Source: Bisporella sp. PMI_857 (lineage: Eukaryota > Ascomycota > Leotiomycetes > Helotiales > Helotiaceae). Taken from it: a stretch of DNA of 64,000 nucleotides. How positions within the stretch are numbered: position 1 is the first letter of the stretch; every line of letters begins with the position of its first letter. This document shows, piece by piece, positions 25,589-40,404 of this stretch. The position numbers and the translations under genes were made by a program. The stretch covers positions 558,001-622,000 of the forward strand of contig JAJSPD010000008.1 of NCBI GenBank assembly GCA_021307315.1, given 5' to 3'. Under the pieces are notes generated by a model. It saw only the letters and a list, made by a program, of their open reading frames with translations, did not search any database and was not told where the DNA came from.

Positions 25589-28150
25589 TGCTCGCCTTTG
25601 AAAGACCACGTTTTGGCGGTTCTTTTTTCCTTTGATGAGGAATGGCATACGGCTTTTCTTGACACGCAGACATATGATTTGTTGGTGCCCTTTAATATTG
25701 TTCTTGGTGCCTCCTTTGAGATGATCCGTGTCGTGCAAAAGAAAAGTGGATCCATCATAGGCGAGAGATCTGCGCACTGTGGCAAAGATCACAAATTGAT
25801 CAAGACACAAAGAAAATCAGGGACTACTTGACTTGACTTGATAGGGTGGAGTGGTTCATTAAAAGGAGAAATTTGATTACCTCATATGAGGCATCAGATT
25901 TTTACGGTCACTATTTCCTCCCTATACTCGGTTGGAAATTCACAGCTAGAGGTTAAATAGGTGTTAGAGTTGGTTTGTTGCTTTATCGATAGCTAAGATA
26001 ACCTTATTTCTCGCCTACGATTGGCTCCTTGGAACCCCGCATCTTAGAGCTGTCCTTCCACATTTTTCAACTATGACTGACTCTCTCGTTCTTTTTCTTT
26101 TTTGATCCATATGACTACACGGCGCACTGTGAGGCTTAAACTAGTGAAAGAGATTATAATTCCATACACGCCTGAAGCACTGCAACCCATTTGAGGTATT
26201 GTGTGTTAAGCCAAATGCAGTCAGCCTTGAGGATCAAAGATTGTCAGATTCCCCGCATCTTGTTTTCATTCTGCCTGGCCTGTCTAATCACGCAGTGTTG
26301 GTGACATGGCAGGACGGCTTATTGTCACCCTTTTTTAATGACGAAAACGACACACTATAGCTTAACATGGCTACACCCGACGACTGGGCAAGGGTGTCGG
26401 CCACCCGACGTCGCACAGTTGCGCAATAACGCACTGGTCATAATACTCTTATTGGCGCCAGTCCAGGTGCCAATCTAAACATGGAAGCGATATGCGAGCA
26501 ATATACGCAAGTTGTGTTGATTTGCGGAAGCTTTCGGACTGCCCATAGAACTTGGCTATTCCATTCTTGGATCTCCATACAGCAGATGGCGACCTGCATG
26601 TTATTGCATGATTTTGGGTATGCAGCTGGTGGTTAGCGTCGGGCGGATCTAAATCAGCTAAGTTTGGCGAGAGATTGCTGAGAGGAGGCATGCGCTGTTG
26701 CCGGCAATGCCATCGTGGGAATGTGCTGGACTGGATCCTTCAAGGCATGAAACAATTTAGGGGTTGTAACTAAACAGAACAGGAAGGGCTATACAATTCA
26801 TGTAGAAATCCTCAAAATGGCAAAGCTGTAGGTTCTGACTCGTCTATTTGTTCTTCCGTAGTTCTAGTTGTGCAGTTTTTTTCGGTAGTCACAGAAAGTC
26901 CTGACCACTAGGTGGTAGTACGTAATAAACTGTTGAGATGCCTTGTGCGGCAATTCTTCGCTAGACCAGTCAACAGATCATTTCAATTGAAGGTAAGGAG
27001 GCATTCAGAGCTGTGGCCAAGTTGGTGGAAGCAGGCTTCCCGCACTGCTTAGCCATCCTCCAGCTCTCTGATGTCTGGCGCTGTCTTGATAAGCCGTGCA
27101 GCAAGAGACGGGCCCCCGACCCTGTCATAAAGTGCGTCGAGACGGGAAACCTGGAGCTTATGGGGTGCCCTCATATATAGTGATCAGTATTATGTCCAGG
27201 CTTCCCGTCGTCCTGTAGATCCGGCGAACGACAAGCCAGCTGGAGAGACGTGCACAACAGACAGAAAGTACTTGGAGCTTGCCGGGGATGGACCTTGATA
27301 ACCGACAATGTGATCTATAAGACCAGATCTGGCTGCGTTTCATACCACCGTAGGGAGTTGTTAACTTTCAAGTCATTCTCACCGTAGCTTCAAGGCCGAC
27401 ATATATACGGATGGGTGCCGGAGGATCATACAACCAAGTGGTTGAGTTTTGTATGAAGATTAGCGAAATCTGGTGATGCTATATTATTCTGCCTCCTGAA
27501 AAGGATGATCTTAGACCTCTTGTGCTTCAGGAAATGCAACATTACTGTAGACTTGCAGATAATATTGCATCCATCAGGAGTGGGATCTCTCGCCAGAGGG
27601 TTTTCAGTGGTCGCTTTGGGCGGCTCCCAGGGGGGCTTACAGTGCTCGTTCAGGGCTTTTCTTTGCCTTTACGGGGCTCCCCACTCTGTTTCTGGGCCTG
27701 GAAGGGATCGAATTCCAGGGTGCTACTGCACTACAACTGCGCCCACCAGTCACCGTCGAGGATAGCTTCACTTCTACCCTGATCTAGCAAAGCGGGTCAT
27801 ACATTATTGGCACCTGACTCCGGCAAGAGAAAACCCCTAATGCACCATTGGCCAATAGGCATGCCAAGTGTGGAGCTTGGATGCTATTATGGCGCCCTCA
27901 TTCGCTGCTGTTTTCACTGGTGGCTGGGGGGGTGGCCGGCAATCCTTGGATGGCCTGCGATTCATCCGGGTTTTGTTCACCGCTTCTTATGTGGAGCGCT
28001 CGCCATCGTCAAGCCAGCTGCTGCTATCGTCCTGCTGCCAACGACCTCTCACCGACTTCAACGTGAAGTTTTCCTCTTCCTCAAAGAGCGGTGTCACTAC
28101 CCTCTTGCCTACAATACTATCGACCTTTCCAGCCCTACACGTCCGTGAAA
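25589..28150. other. Long divergent intergenic region
   Basis: Separates divergent RAM1 and the Zn2Cys6 gene. It is likely promoter plus 5' leader for both. No gene is supported. Two tRNA-like fragments were noticed (27008-27070 and about 27700-27752), but neither is a tRNA. Pyrimidine-rich DNA lies directly before the regulator start. Confidence 0.5.
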
Positions 28151-30497
28151 ATGACCTCGAATCTTGACTTCTCCTCAGAAGGTCTGTTGGACTTGACGTA
28201 CGACGCACGAGACCCCAGATATCCATTTTCCAACATGGAGCCTCGATCGAGTTGGGCTATGCCTCTCGAAATGGGGACGGGAGGCGCTGAAGAGCGGCGA
28301 GAAACATCTCCAAGCCATAGCACACAAAGTCAATTTCCTCAAACCGGCCACAACAATTCCCCAACTCTCCTCACAAGCTGGCCTATGCAACCACAGCCGC
28401 AGCAACTTTCACAATACATTCAGGACAACTCGCTAATGGGTACGGCACAGTTCAATAACTTTGGGGGTCCTTTCCAAACATCACCGTTGGATTATCAGAT
28501 AACCTCGACGCAAGCTGGATTCGACGCTGGTCTTCAGATGGAGGCGCCTTTCAATGGACTCGCACAGAGTATAGAAGCTCAAGCTGCGATGTGGGCAAAT
28601 TGGCAGGAGCTTGAGAATGCAATGATGGTCGCAGGGGCTAACGATGGCCTACCAAACGTCGGGCGCCAAAGCCTCGGAAGTACTTTCGCCTACCGGAACC
28701 TACTTAGAGGTTTTATCCCTCCCTAGTTCAAGCAGCGATAATGGGTGGGCTACAGTGGATAATTACCCCAATTTTGAGTCGTACCAGCAGGCTCAAAATA
28801 ACGGCATTTTCAATCCTGGACAGACCTTGCATCTTCGCTCTCATTCGGATTCCTCGCAATCTGATAGCACTGGCCACACCATCGAATCATTTGGCAGCTT
28901 TGAAGATATTTCAAATCCTTACTCGCCATACTCACCAGGATCCGACACATACTTGGATCTCTCTGCCCACCGAAATTGCTACCATGGAGAGTCTCACCAC
29001 ACGCCCACGAAACAGTAAGCCCTGCCGCCGCTGTGCCACCAGTACCAATCAAAATGTCTCCTTCAAGTCGCACCAGCCCAGCTAGTACCTCGCCTCCAGC
29101 GAGAAGAAATTCCGGACCTAAGAAAAGCCCTACTGCAAAAGTCACAAAGTCACTTATTCGACGTACCTCTAACGGAAAGAAAAGAAGGCACCGAGAGAAG
29201 AGAGTTGGTCGAAGACGTGGACCTTTATTACCAGAACAGCGGAAACAAGCAAGCGAGATCAGAAAGCTGCGTGCATGCTTAAGGTGCAAATTCTTGAAGA
29301 AGACCTGTGACAAAGGCGAACCCTGTGCTGGTTGTCAACCTTCTCATGCTCGGCTCTGGCAAGTACCATGTACCCGGATCGACATTAAAGATATTGGTTA
29401 TTTATGAAAGATTGGAAGGCTGATTATGAGCGACATCTTGGTCTCGGAGTCTCCGTCTACAATATCAAAGGCTTTGCTCAGAAGGAAGAACTCCTTTGGA
29501 TTACACATGGTTACGGATTTGCCCTCCCAATTATGGCCCGCGAAGTTTACGTCTCAGATGATAGTTGTTTCTCTATGGACTGGGTAGAGACTGCAGAGTC
29601 AGAACCTCTCGAGTTCGATACCGCACTGAGAGAATGTCAGCTGGATCTGAAGGCGTCTCAACTGAAGCTTTGTCGGAATACCTCGACAAGCATCTTGATG
29701 GCCCATTTGAGGAGTTCATTGACGAGTACTTTGAAGGGACTCCATTCATCACGGAAATCCTGAAGACTGCCCACCGATACTATGTCAAGGAGAAAGTGCC
29801 TGTCATCCGCAAGGCATTAAAACTTGTTCTCGCATACAACCTCACGCTACATGTGACCTTAGTTGAGCAACGCGGCGATGAGCATCCTATGGAAGGTCTG
29901 ATTGATGATGACGATTCCAGATTTGCTGGTAAAGTTATTGCACCAGTAATGATCAACTTCCAGATCAAGTGTGCTTTAGCAGATATGTGGCGTGAGCTTC
30001 AAAAGGAAATTCTTGAGGAGCTTTCCTCATTGTACTCCAGTGTATACAGCGGTGACAGACTCAAGAACTGGCCTACTATCTTCATGATCGCCTCGATTCT
30101 CCTTGCTGTGTGGGAAGAGATGCAATTCGATTGCCACTATCGTGTTCCTGACTCCGCTGCTGTCAACAAGTTCTGTAGTGATATGGAAACCACCCCCGTT
30201 GGTGTTATTGTTGGCCTCTTCCACGCTATCTCGCAAAAGCTCCCCGCCTTCACCGAGTGGGATACTAGACGACATGGTCAACTTCTCAACAACAACGTTG
30301 CCGTCTGTGAGGCCATGACCGAAATGCGGGAACATGTCATAAAGCATGGTAAGCTCAATGTCAACATGCCTCGCCAATATACTAACCATTCTCCAGAACC
30401 CTACCTCAAGACACGGCCTGATGTCAAGTTCGATCGAAGGGATTTTGATTGTTTGTCGAACAAATTCCTCTCCAAGCTCGTCATCCGCGCCAATTAG
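28151..30497 (+). CDS. Zn2Cys6 transcription factor (frameshifted)
   Basis: Fungal-specific nuclear regulator. The N-terminal about 280 residues are Gln/Ser/Pro-rich and start MTSNLDFSSEGLLDLTYDAR. A basic Ser/Lys/Arg region (GKKRRHREKRVGRRRG) probably holds the nuclear localisation signal. The zinc cluster follows: RACLRCKFLKKTC then DKGEPCAGC then a sixth Cys in WQVPC, giving spacing C2C6C5C2C11C. The conserved C-terminal region runs from DWKADYERHLGLGVSVYN through EALSEYLDKHLDGPFEEF and NFQIKCALADMWRELQKEI to NKFLSKLVIRAN. The intron at 30349-30396 (branch ACTAAC) joins KH to EPYLKTRPD. Frame changes are inferred near 28660, 29000, 29395 and 29620; at 29395 a missing T in TATTTATG separates IKDIGY from FMKDW. 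Target genes unknown. Confidence 0.85.
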
Positions 30498-33218
<2,721 letters not shown>

Positions 33219-34048
33219 AATTTTGGGTTGGGATCAATCACTCATGGCACTTTACGACGGCGTTTTCGGCATAATCATACCACCAACTTAACTGCTTACA
33301 AACCGTAAATAGGCATGGGGTCATTAATACACTGGAATGTGTAATTACTTAGCGGGACATAGATAGTCCAATCCATGACTTATGAACTCACCTTGCTCTT
33401 TATGTGACTTAATTCTTGATCATGGTAAGATATTACTTCAGTGCTCGCAATTTCAGAGGTCTAAACATACTCTTTACAATGTAAGGTAAGCTGGGCAAAA
33501 TAGTCTGAATTACTGAATTGGACATATTGCTGTTAACTTCTCTTGTTGCAATTAAATTATTTGTTGGAGGTGGGAATGCTTTCAATACGTCATGAAAGAC
33601 GAGGCTACCTTCATCAGGAATATTCCTCCGTCTTTTAAATACTATACTCTCTTATCTGCCACTCAACAAGGTATTCTCACTGATCAAGTCCACTAGATTC
33701 AATAAAATATCGCCGCGCGTGAGAGTCTACCTGTGGATTCTTTAGGGATTGGTGCAGACGAAGTGGCGCGGTCTCGGAAGTCTCAAATCGACAGCCTTGC
33801 CTAGAGGAGCGTTGCATGTAGACAACGGCATACAATACATGGATAATTCCGCATATGTTCTTCGTTTAATCCTTAAGACACTAGAATAGCAATTAAGTTG
33901 CACCAATCTGAAATCTTCTGAGACATTCGTTTAAGGTAGAAGGCTACATCCCGCATAGGTCCATCCACCAGACCCTTCTTGGAGACCTCCAACATCCGCC
34001 GATTACCACCAAATACACTGGGGAGATTGGGAGGGATACAAAATATAA
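33219..34048. other. Intergenic region
   Basis: Polyubiquitin 3' region and the leader of the ubiquitin ligase gene. Missing N-terminal exon(s) of the ligase may lie here, but no clear one could be read. Confidence 0.4.
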
Positions 34049-36058
34049 ATGTTTGGAGCTCGGGATATGGCAGCGGAGAAGAGCTTGCCAGGTGCATCGG
34101 AGCACCGAGCGAAGGGCGAGAGTAGCATCGGCGCAGAGCAAAAGGGCCTCGATGCCGCCCTGAAAGCTGCGGCCAGTGTAGGCAAAGTCACGAGAGCACG
34201 ATTCGAACCTCTGCGAGACCGGAAGATTGGAGATTCATGGGGTATTGTACACCTTTATCGCGATGGAGAAGATTTGTCGGGATTACCAGAGGTGGAAGTC
34301 TACCATTCGGAGAAGAGCGTTGCAGCAGGGAAAGCTGTAGCAAGCAGAGGATTTGGAGCTGCGGGCGACTACAATAATCAAAGGGAGGACCGTACTATTT
34401 TGTGTATCCCTGCAGTTCCAACATACTTTACACCGAGCGACTTCCTGAGGTTTGTGGGGAGAGGAGTCGAGAGGAGGTTAGTCATTTTCGGATGGTCATG
34501 ACGGGTCAGAATAACATGTATCTGGTTCTCATGAAGTTCAGAGACGGTGATTATGCAAGAAAGTGGAAGGGACAATGGAATGGAAAGCTGTTTAATAGTA
34601 TGGAGGTAAGGAACACGAATGCACCACACCATAGAGCATAGTAATCACGGAAAACTAACATTTCTATAGCCGGAAACTTGCTATGTAGTATTCATAAAGT
34701 CTATCACTTTCCAAACTGAGGCCAATGCTCAATCAAATATATCCTTCCCAGAGCTTTCTTATGACCCATTCTCTCCATCAAATTCGGCATCAGCATCTTT
34801 AAAGCCGTATCCTACCTCAGCCACCAATACCACCGAGCTTCCAACCTGCCCCGTCTGTCTAGATCGCATGGATGACTCTACTGGACTTGTTACCATTCTA
34901 TGTCAACACGTCTTTCATGGCGATTGCATCCAGAAGTGGAGAGGGCCCGGCTGTCCAGTCTGTCGACGCACCAATCCCACGCTTGCAAGCACTTCCTTTC
35001 AATATGACCCCATGAATCCACCTTTTGGAAGTGGAGAAGCTCCTTTGTGTAGTATTTGTGATACCACGGAGGATCTTTTGGATTTGCCTTGTTTGTGGGA
35101 ACGTGGGTTGTGGACGTTATAAAGGAGGTCATCAGAAAGAGCATTGGAAAGAGACCGCTCATAACCTTGCTTTGGAAATAGAAACGACTCATATCTGGGA
35201 CTATGCAGTAAGCAATATAAAGTCCTCTCAGCTTTCTACGACTGATCCTAATTTCTAGGATGATAGCTGGGCGCACAGGTTGATCAGAGGTAAACCTGAC
35301 AGCAAGATCATGGATGAACCACCCAGCTCAGAAACGCCTCCTGCGCCACGAAGCGAAAGGGACGCGCCACATGAGATTACATTGACTCCGAGCGCTCCCA
35401 GTGTTACGAATCCTGGCGCGTGTAATTGCACCTGCCACGCCAATACTGAAGTTGACCTAGATATACGACTTGGACACATGCTTCAGCCTATTCTTGATCA
35501 ACAGCGTGCTTTCTTCGAGGAGAGGGTTGAGAAGGCAACTCAAGAGGCAGAGGCTGCGACAGCTTCTGCTATAGATGCTTCTGGTGAGCTTTGATGTGCT
35601 AGACTTTGTATAAATTCACGTGAGACACTAACCACAGTAGAACGCGCCGAAAAGGCGGAAGCAAAATTCCAAGAATCAGCATCCGAGCAATCTCATCTTC
35701 AAGAAGAGGTAAACAATCTGGAGAAAGACCTGGCGCGAGAAAAGACCAAAGCCGCCAAGTCAACAACGTTGGCAAAAGCGATGACCAAGTCTTTTCAAGA
35801 TGAGAAGCAGCTCTCTGCAGGATTGATGGAGAACAATAGCGTTCTCACCGCAAAACTAGAGGCAGGGCTAAGGCAGCACAGGAACAGAAAGAGAAGATTG
35901 CAGACATGGAGGAGCAGATTCGTGATCTGTATATGAATATTGAAGCCAGAGATAAGCTACAGCAGCTGAATCTGGAAGAAGGCGAGCTTGAGGGTAGTTC
36001 CGTGAGTGTGCCTGAGCAGAAGAAGCCTGGAAAGGGGAAGGGGAAGAAAAGGCTGTGA
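34049..36058 (+). CDS. ETP1: BRAP2/ETP1-type RING and ZnF-UBP ubiquitin ligase
   Basis: Order of domains: a BRAP2 RRM-like region ([63 protein letters not shown]); a RING-H2 ([37 protein letters not shown]); a ZnF-UBP ([48 protein letters not shown]); and a long C-terminal coiled coil rich in E/K ending GKGKGKKRL. Homologues bind ubiquitin and act as E3 ligases; yeast ETP1 is linked to ethanol response. Introns are 34606-34669, 35208-35258 and 35584-35637. Frame changes occur at the GGGG at 34456-34459, the TTTT at 35076-35079, and near 35865 in the coil. The N-terminus looks short compared with relatives, so an upstream exon is probably missing. It lies 0.8 kb downstream of polyubiquitin. 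Confidence 0.87.
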
Positions 36059-36744
36059 TGGTTCCTCGTTTACTTTCTCGCATTCTGCACGGCCTGGGGA
36101 AAGTTGGGCATAGAACGGCGTTCGATTATCGAAAAGTGATTTATGTCTATACCACGGGCGGCGTCTGAGGATATAATCAGCAAATACCACTGGTGCTATG
36201 TTATCGTATTTGAAGTTGTAGCATGGAAATCTCCATTACTTTTAGAATTCAACAGGTCTGTGCCGGCGCACAAGCTCAAGCTGGATACCATGATGATTGA
36301 GGCAAGAAACGCCTACATCATATCACAAACCCTCCAAGCGACCTTTTGAATGTGTACAAGTACACCTTGTCTATCCTTTCGCTCCATCGGATCTTTCACA
36401 CGACAATTTCTGCATATGATATTGCTGTACTTTGATCTGGACACTCGCCATATCCACGTACTGGGGAAGCTTAGGCTAAATGTCTGGTAGGAGCATAAGC
36501 TTTCCCAACCGGCACTTTTTCCCCCACATCCTTTACCCTTGGGGATCGTCTCCATCAACAAGCAATATAATTTCAGGCTGTTGCGTTTTGGTATTGCCAT
36601 CATATGGCTTTCGAGGGTGCGCGTGCCTTTCAGCCGTTGGTGCTGCGTTGCCCACCGAACGACTTCATTCTTTTGCTTGCCAACCACATCTTGGAAGATG
36701 AGTTTTTTTTTTTTTTTTGCGTTTGCGATGTGTTTTAAGCCAAT
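36059..36744. other. Intergenic region, LPMO promoter with T16
   Basis: Contains a run of 16 T (36703-36718) just upstream of the LPMO start. No gene seen; reverse-strand open frames here lack features. Confidence 0.5.
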
Positions 36745-37944
36745 ATGACTGTGCTGCTCCTTGGTTTGGTCTTCTGTATATGCGGCTTGGCTGGGCTGGG
36801 GAAATGCTCACGGAGGCGTGAACAGCTATGCCGTCGGAGATAAATGGTATAAAGGGTATATCAACCTCTTCCATACATCCTTTCTCCTCCGCTTCATTTG
36901 CTAACAGGATTTCGCAGATATGATCCAGATGTGCCGTTTGAGGATCAAGATGGTCAGCCGTGGTAAGTATTCCTACGCTTCTGCTACGAAAGGAGCTGGA
37001 TATCCTCCTGCTATATTCATATTCGTGTTCGACTAATATTTATCTCCCGCAGGCTCGTCTCTCGTCCTTGGCTTTCAATAAATCCCATCTTTGAAGCGGA
37101 TAACGCCTCTCTTGCATGCAACGTCCCTGGCTCGCCCGCCCCTTCCTCCATCCCAATCGTCGCCGGCGAGTCCATCACCGCGTTGTACTACTATTGGGTA
37201 CACACGATTGGACCGATGGTGCTCTGGATGGCAGACTGCGGTGGAGGATGTGAGGATTTCGACTCGAGTGAGGGGCGGTGGTTTAAGATTGCGGAGCGCG
37301 GGCTGTTGAGCGGGAGGCTGGATAGTGGGTGGTGGTTTCAGAGAGACTTTTCGCAGGTTGGCTTCTCCCTTTTGCTCCTCTGTGGGTGTGCCCAGGGCTG
37401 ATGAGAAGAAGCACTGGGATGGCGTATCGAGTAACTGGACGGAAACGATCCCAAGACGCTCAAATCGGGCAATTATTTGATTAGGCATGAGATTATTGCC
37501 TTGCATAGCGCGAATAAACCGCAGTTCTATCCAGAGTGTGCCCAGTTGAAAGTCACGGGCGATGGAATGAGATCCCAGAGGAGGAGTACTATGGGAGGTT
37601 TCCGGGTGTTTGGAGTATGGATCGTACGTCTTTTATTCTGCTTTACCCCCTAGTCTTTGCATCTACTTTATGGAAGTCGGCGGGAGTCGACTGCTAACAA
37701 GGTGATTGTGAAGAGCCTGAGATCAATATTGACGTTTATGCTGAATCGGAAAAGGGTGTCGATGTAAGTACAGGTCAAGGGTTGTCTCTGCCATGGGTTT
37801 GGGTTCCTGAGAGAAGCTCGTAAACTGGTTCCGGCGTTATATGCTTATACTGACGATGTAACAGACATATAAAATTCCAGGCCCTCCAGTTTGGCGCGGT
37901 TCTGCACCAGTGCTCGAGCATCATGATCCTACCCGTTCAACGTG
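36745..37944 (+). CDS. AA9 lytic polysaccharide monooxygenase (former GH61)
   Basis: Secreted copper enzyme that oxidatively cleaves cellulose or related glucans. The start ATG at 36745 gives a hydrophobic signal MTVLLLGLVFCICGLAGL. Cleavage before the His of NAHGGVNSYAVGDKWYKG would create the N-terminal copper-brace His. Then YDPDVPFEDQDGQPW, INPIFEADNASLACNVPG, the second copper His in YYYWVHTIGPMVLWMADC, and NYLIRHEIIALH followed by PQFYPECAQLKVTG with the axial Tyr. The C-terminus is YKIPGPPVW. Introns are 36856-36917, 36963-37052, about 37360-37396, and two further short ones near 37624-37714 and 37765-37871. One-base errors are inferred near 36801 (signal to mature junction), 37455 (IPKTLKSG) and 37568. 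No carbohydrate-binding module is present. Confidence 0.87.
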
Positions 37945-39025
37945 AATCTCTAGCATGGAAATACGGTAGAGGTCGTCCTTTACTGTTCGTTTGGCGGTCC
38001 AAATTTATGTGTCCAAACATCGATACATTGACTCGAAGTCAAATCGTCGAAGATGCCTCCCCGCGTGGACAATAGGCATCTTCAAACTCCAAGACACAAA
38101 ATCAACACGAACGATCTTCAGCTTCTTTTTTATATGCAAAAGCCTATGAGGCATTTCAAATGAGCTTGTCATGGCTAATATCAAACTCTAATGTGTTGTG
38201 AGTGCAAGGCGTTAGGACATCATCCACGGGTTGCTTGTACATGTTATGCCATGAGTAGTGCATACCTGGAAATACTTTTGCATAACTCGAATACATGAAG
38301 TTTTTATTTAAATTTATTTTGCAGAACCACCTCACACAATCTGGGGCTTTCCTGCCTGTAATATATTGAAGATTGTGAAAATTTTGGAAAGACCTCTTCC
38401 TAAACCTTAGAGCTTTCAGAGAGTTAAAGTTCAATGGTTGTACCGTCCCAATAAAATGCACCTTTATACTAGATTCAGCGGCATAGAATTTACCATATTC
38501 GCCTGTGGTGCCGAAACAGCTATTCTGGGTATATTTCAGTCGGTTTTGGGATATTGGACTAGAAATCTTTGTTTGAGCAGTTTTTTGTAGCGTTTACTAT
38601 TGCATCGTCTTCGGGAGCGTTAAGCCCCAGAAAATGATTTGACTACGCTACCCGCAAGTCAATTCTCGAAAGGTACAGTATTGCACAGCCTATAGGGAAA
38701 CCTGATGCTCATCTCGATGAGTATCCTACATAGCTTATATAGTCTTGAGATGCAAATGTAATAGGTGATGCACTGATATATATGATTTGGTCCCCAGAAC
38801 ATCAAACACACCTTTGGGTTGAGCGTAGCTGTAGCTAAATACAACGGTCAGTAATTTGCATATAGCCGCTCTTAGACTACATCTCGCAATTCCCGCTTCC
38901 TAGAGGAAGCATTCATGATCAAAGCCAGATAGAAATGTCCTGGCGGACCTGTGCAAAAAAGCTCTTGGCATGGTAATACGTCGAAGCGAGGCTGCAATCT
39001 TGCATCCCACCTTACTCCTTTTGTT
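37945..39025. other. Intergenic region
   Basis: Nothing recognised. AT-rich with short open frames only. Confidence 0.5.
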
Positions 39026-39875
39026 CTAACGACTCCTCTCCTTCTTTCCAATACTATCAGGAGAATCACCCACTGTTTGATTCTCCTCCGGCGTTGCGAC
39101 GTCGATATGGATGATCTTTCCAGTCCACCACGTCAGGACACTGTGGAGTAACACGCTAAAGCCAAGACTCAAAATAACCAACCATGATAGATAAGCTTTC
39201 AACGACATCAAAGGACTCGCGCTCTGCGAAGCCGCCGCTATGCTTATGAGAACTCCGCCTCCTAGTATCCGATCTCGATATCGATCCGTTCTGTGCAAAT
39301 GCCGCAAGTGGGCGGCGATACATGCGAGAGATACACACGCTATAATGAACAGCAATGGCGGTGGATCTGCCAGTTGTTGGAGTATATTCGAGTTCTCGAG
39401 GATGGACGAGATGCGAGACTGTATTCTATGTGTTAGTGCAAGAAATCGATGAATACTTGCATGTTCACACCTGGATCATTCTCAGCAGATGATTTTCTTT
39501 CAATTTCTCTAGCCTCGGCAGGTTCCGAGATTCATCCGCCCAGCTCGATAAACTCATCGAAAGGCGTTTGATAGCCTTAATCGCGAGTCCTCCCGAAGCT
39601 TCCTCTTTCAAAGCTTCCCTCGATAGAGTTGTATAGCTTTGTACGACTATTGCGCATACTGAAGCTCCAGCAACTAGGGCGGCATCTCTTAAATTATGCC
39701 AGCGTCTAATTGACCGTGGATCTGAGAAATACCCTAATGGGAGTTCGCATGGTGAGGATATGCATTGCTGAGTGGGTGTACTGCATACGTGTTGGGGCTC
39801 CTTGGAATCTTGCTTTTGTAATGGCATGATTAGAGGTAAGGCTGATGCGGAAGTTGGTGAATTGGACCAGATCAA
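39026..39875 (-). CDS. Uncharacterised small membrane protein
   Basis: Two exons joined across the intron 39419-39470 (join MIQ|SRISSIL). The N-terminal half is soluble-looking with one hydrophobic stretch (NLRDAALVAGASVCAIVVQS) and a basic/acidic helix. The C-terminal half has three strong hydrophobic segments: PPPLLFIIACVSLACIAAHL, ILGGGVLISIAAASQ and YLSWLVILSLGFSVLLHSVL. The tail is hydrophilic, ending DSIGKKERSR. Either Met at 39875 or Met at 39827 (MPLQKQDSKE) could be the start. No frame lesion is needed. I do not recognise a family. The topology suggests an organelle or plasma-membrane protein of about 265 residues. Confidence 0.6.
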
Positions 39876-40404
39876 GTGAAGATATCTCGGATTATTTCAT
39901 TGTCAGCATGTCACAATGAGCAGAGAAGGAGCGGAACGTGATTAGCGAAATATCGTGCTGGCGATGGCAACAAAGCAAGGAGGTGGGTATTTAGTGTTTG
40001 GTGATAGGGCAGTATACTCAGCTGCACCGTTATGGTTTATCCCTTGCTTCGTTGCATGTAAGCCAAGAAGAACTGGTTTAATAACTACTCCTCCCACGCC
40101 CCGGTGACTTCATCACCTCTTTACGGACTCTTCCCGCCCTACCTACCTACTCATTTGTCGAATTTGTTCACAATTTTGAAGTACGGAGTTCTTCAACCCC
40201 CCCCCCCCCCCCCCTCCTCTCCATTCCACCTTGAATTTGCTTTCCCTCTCGATCATTCAGACGCATTTCCATTTGTTGATGCCTTATGGTCTTGGGTTAT
40301 GAGACACTGCCGCTCCACAACATAATGCCGCAACAACACCTGAGTATTCACACTTGAATTCAGTTTGAAATAAATAGTGCTTACATATATTCTTAGACCA
40401 AGAC
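39876..40404. other. Intergenic region with C18 run
   Basis: Holds an uninterrupted run of 18 C at 40197-40214, preceded by short CCTAC repeats. No gene seen. Confidence 0.6.

Noticed and set aside
27008..27070. tRNA-like element: 7-bp AGAGCTG/CAGCTCT ends and an A-box-like TGGCCAAGTTGG
   Set aside because: No T-arm or B box and only about 63 nt long; it cannot fold as a tRNA.
34195..34225. B-box-like GGTTCGAATCG on the minus strand
   Set aside because: The T-stem does not pair and it lies within the BRAP2 coding sequence.
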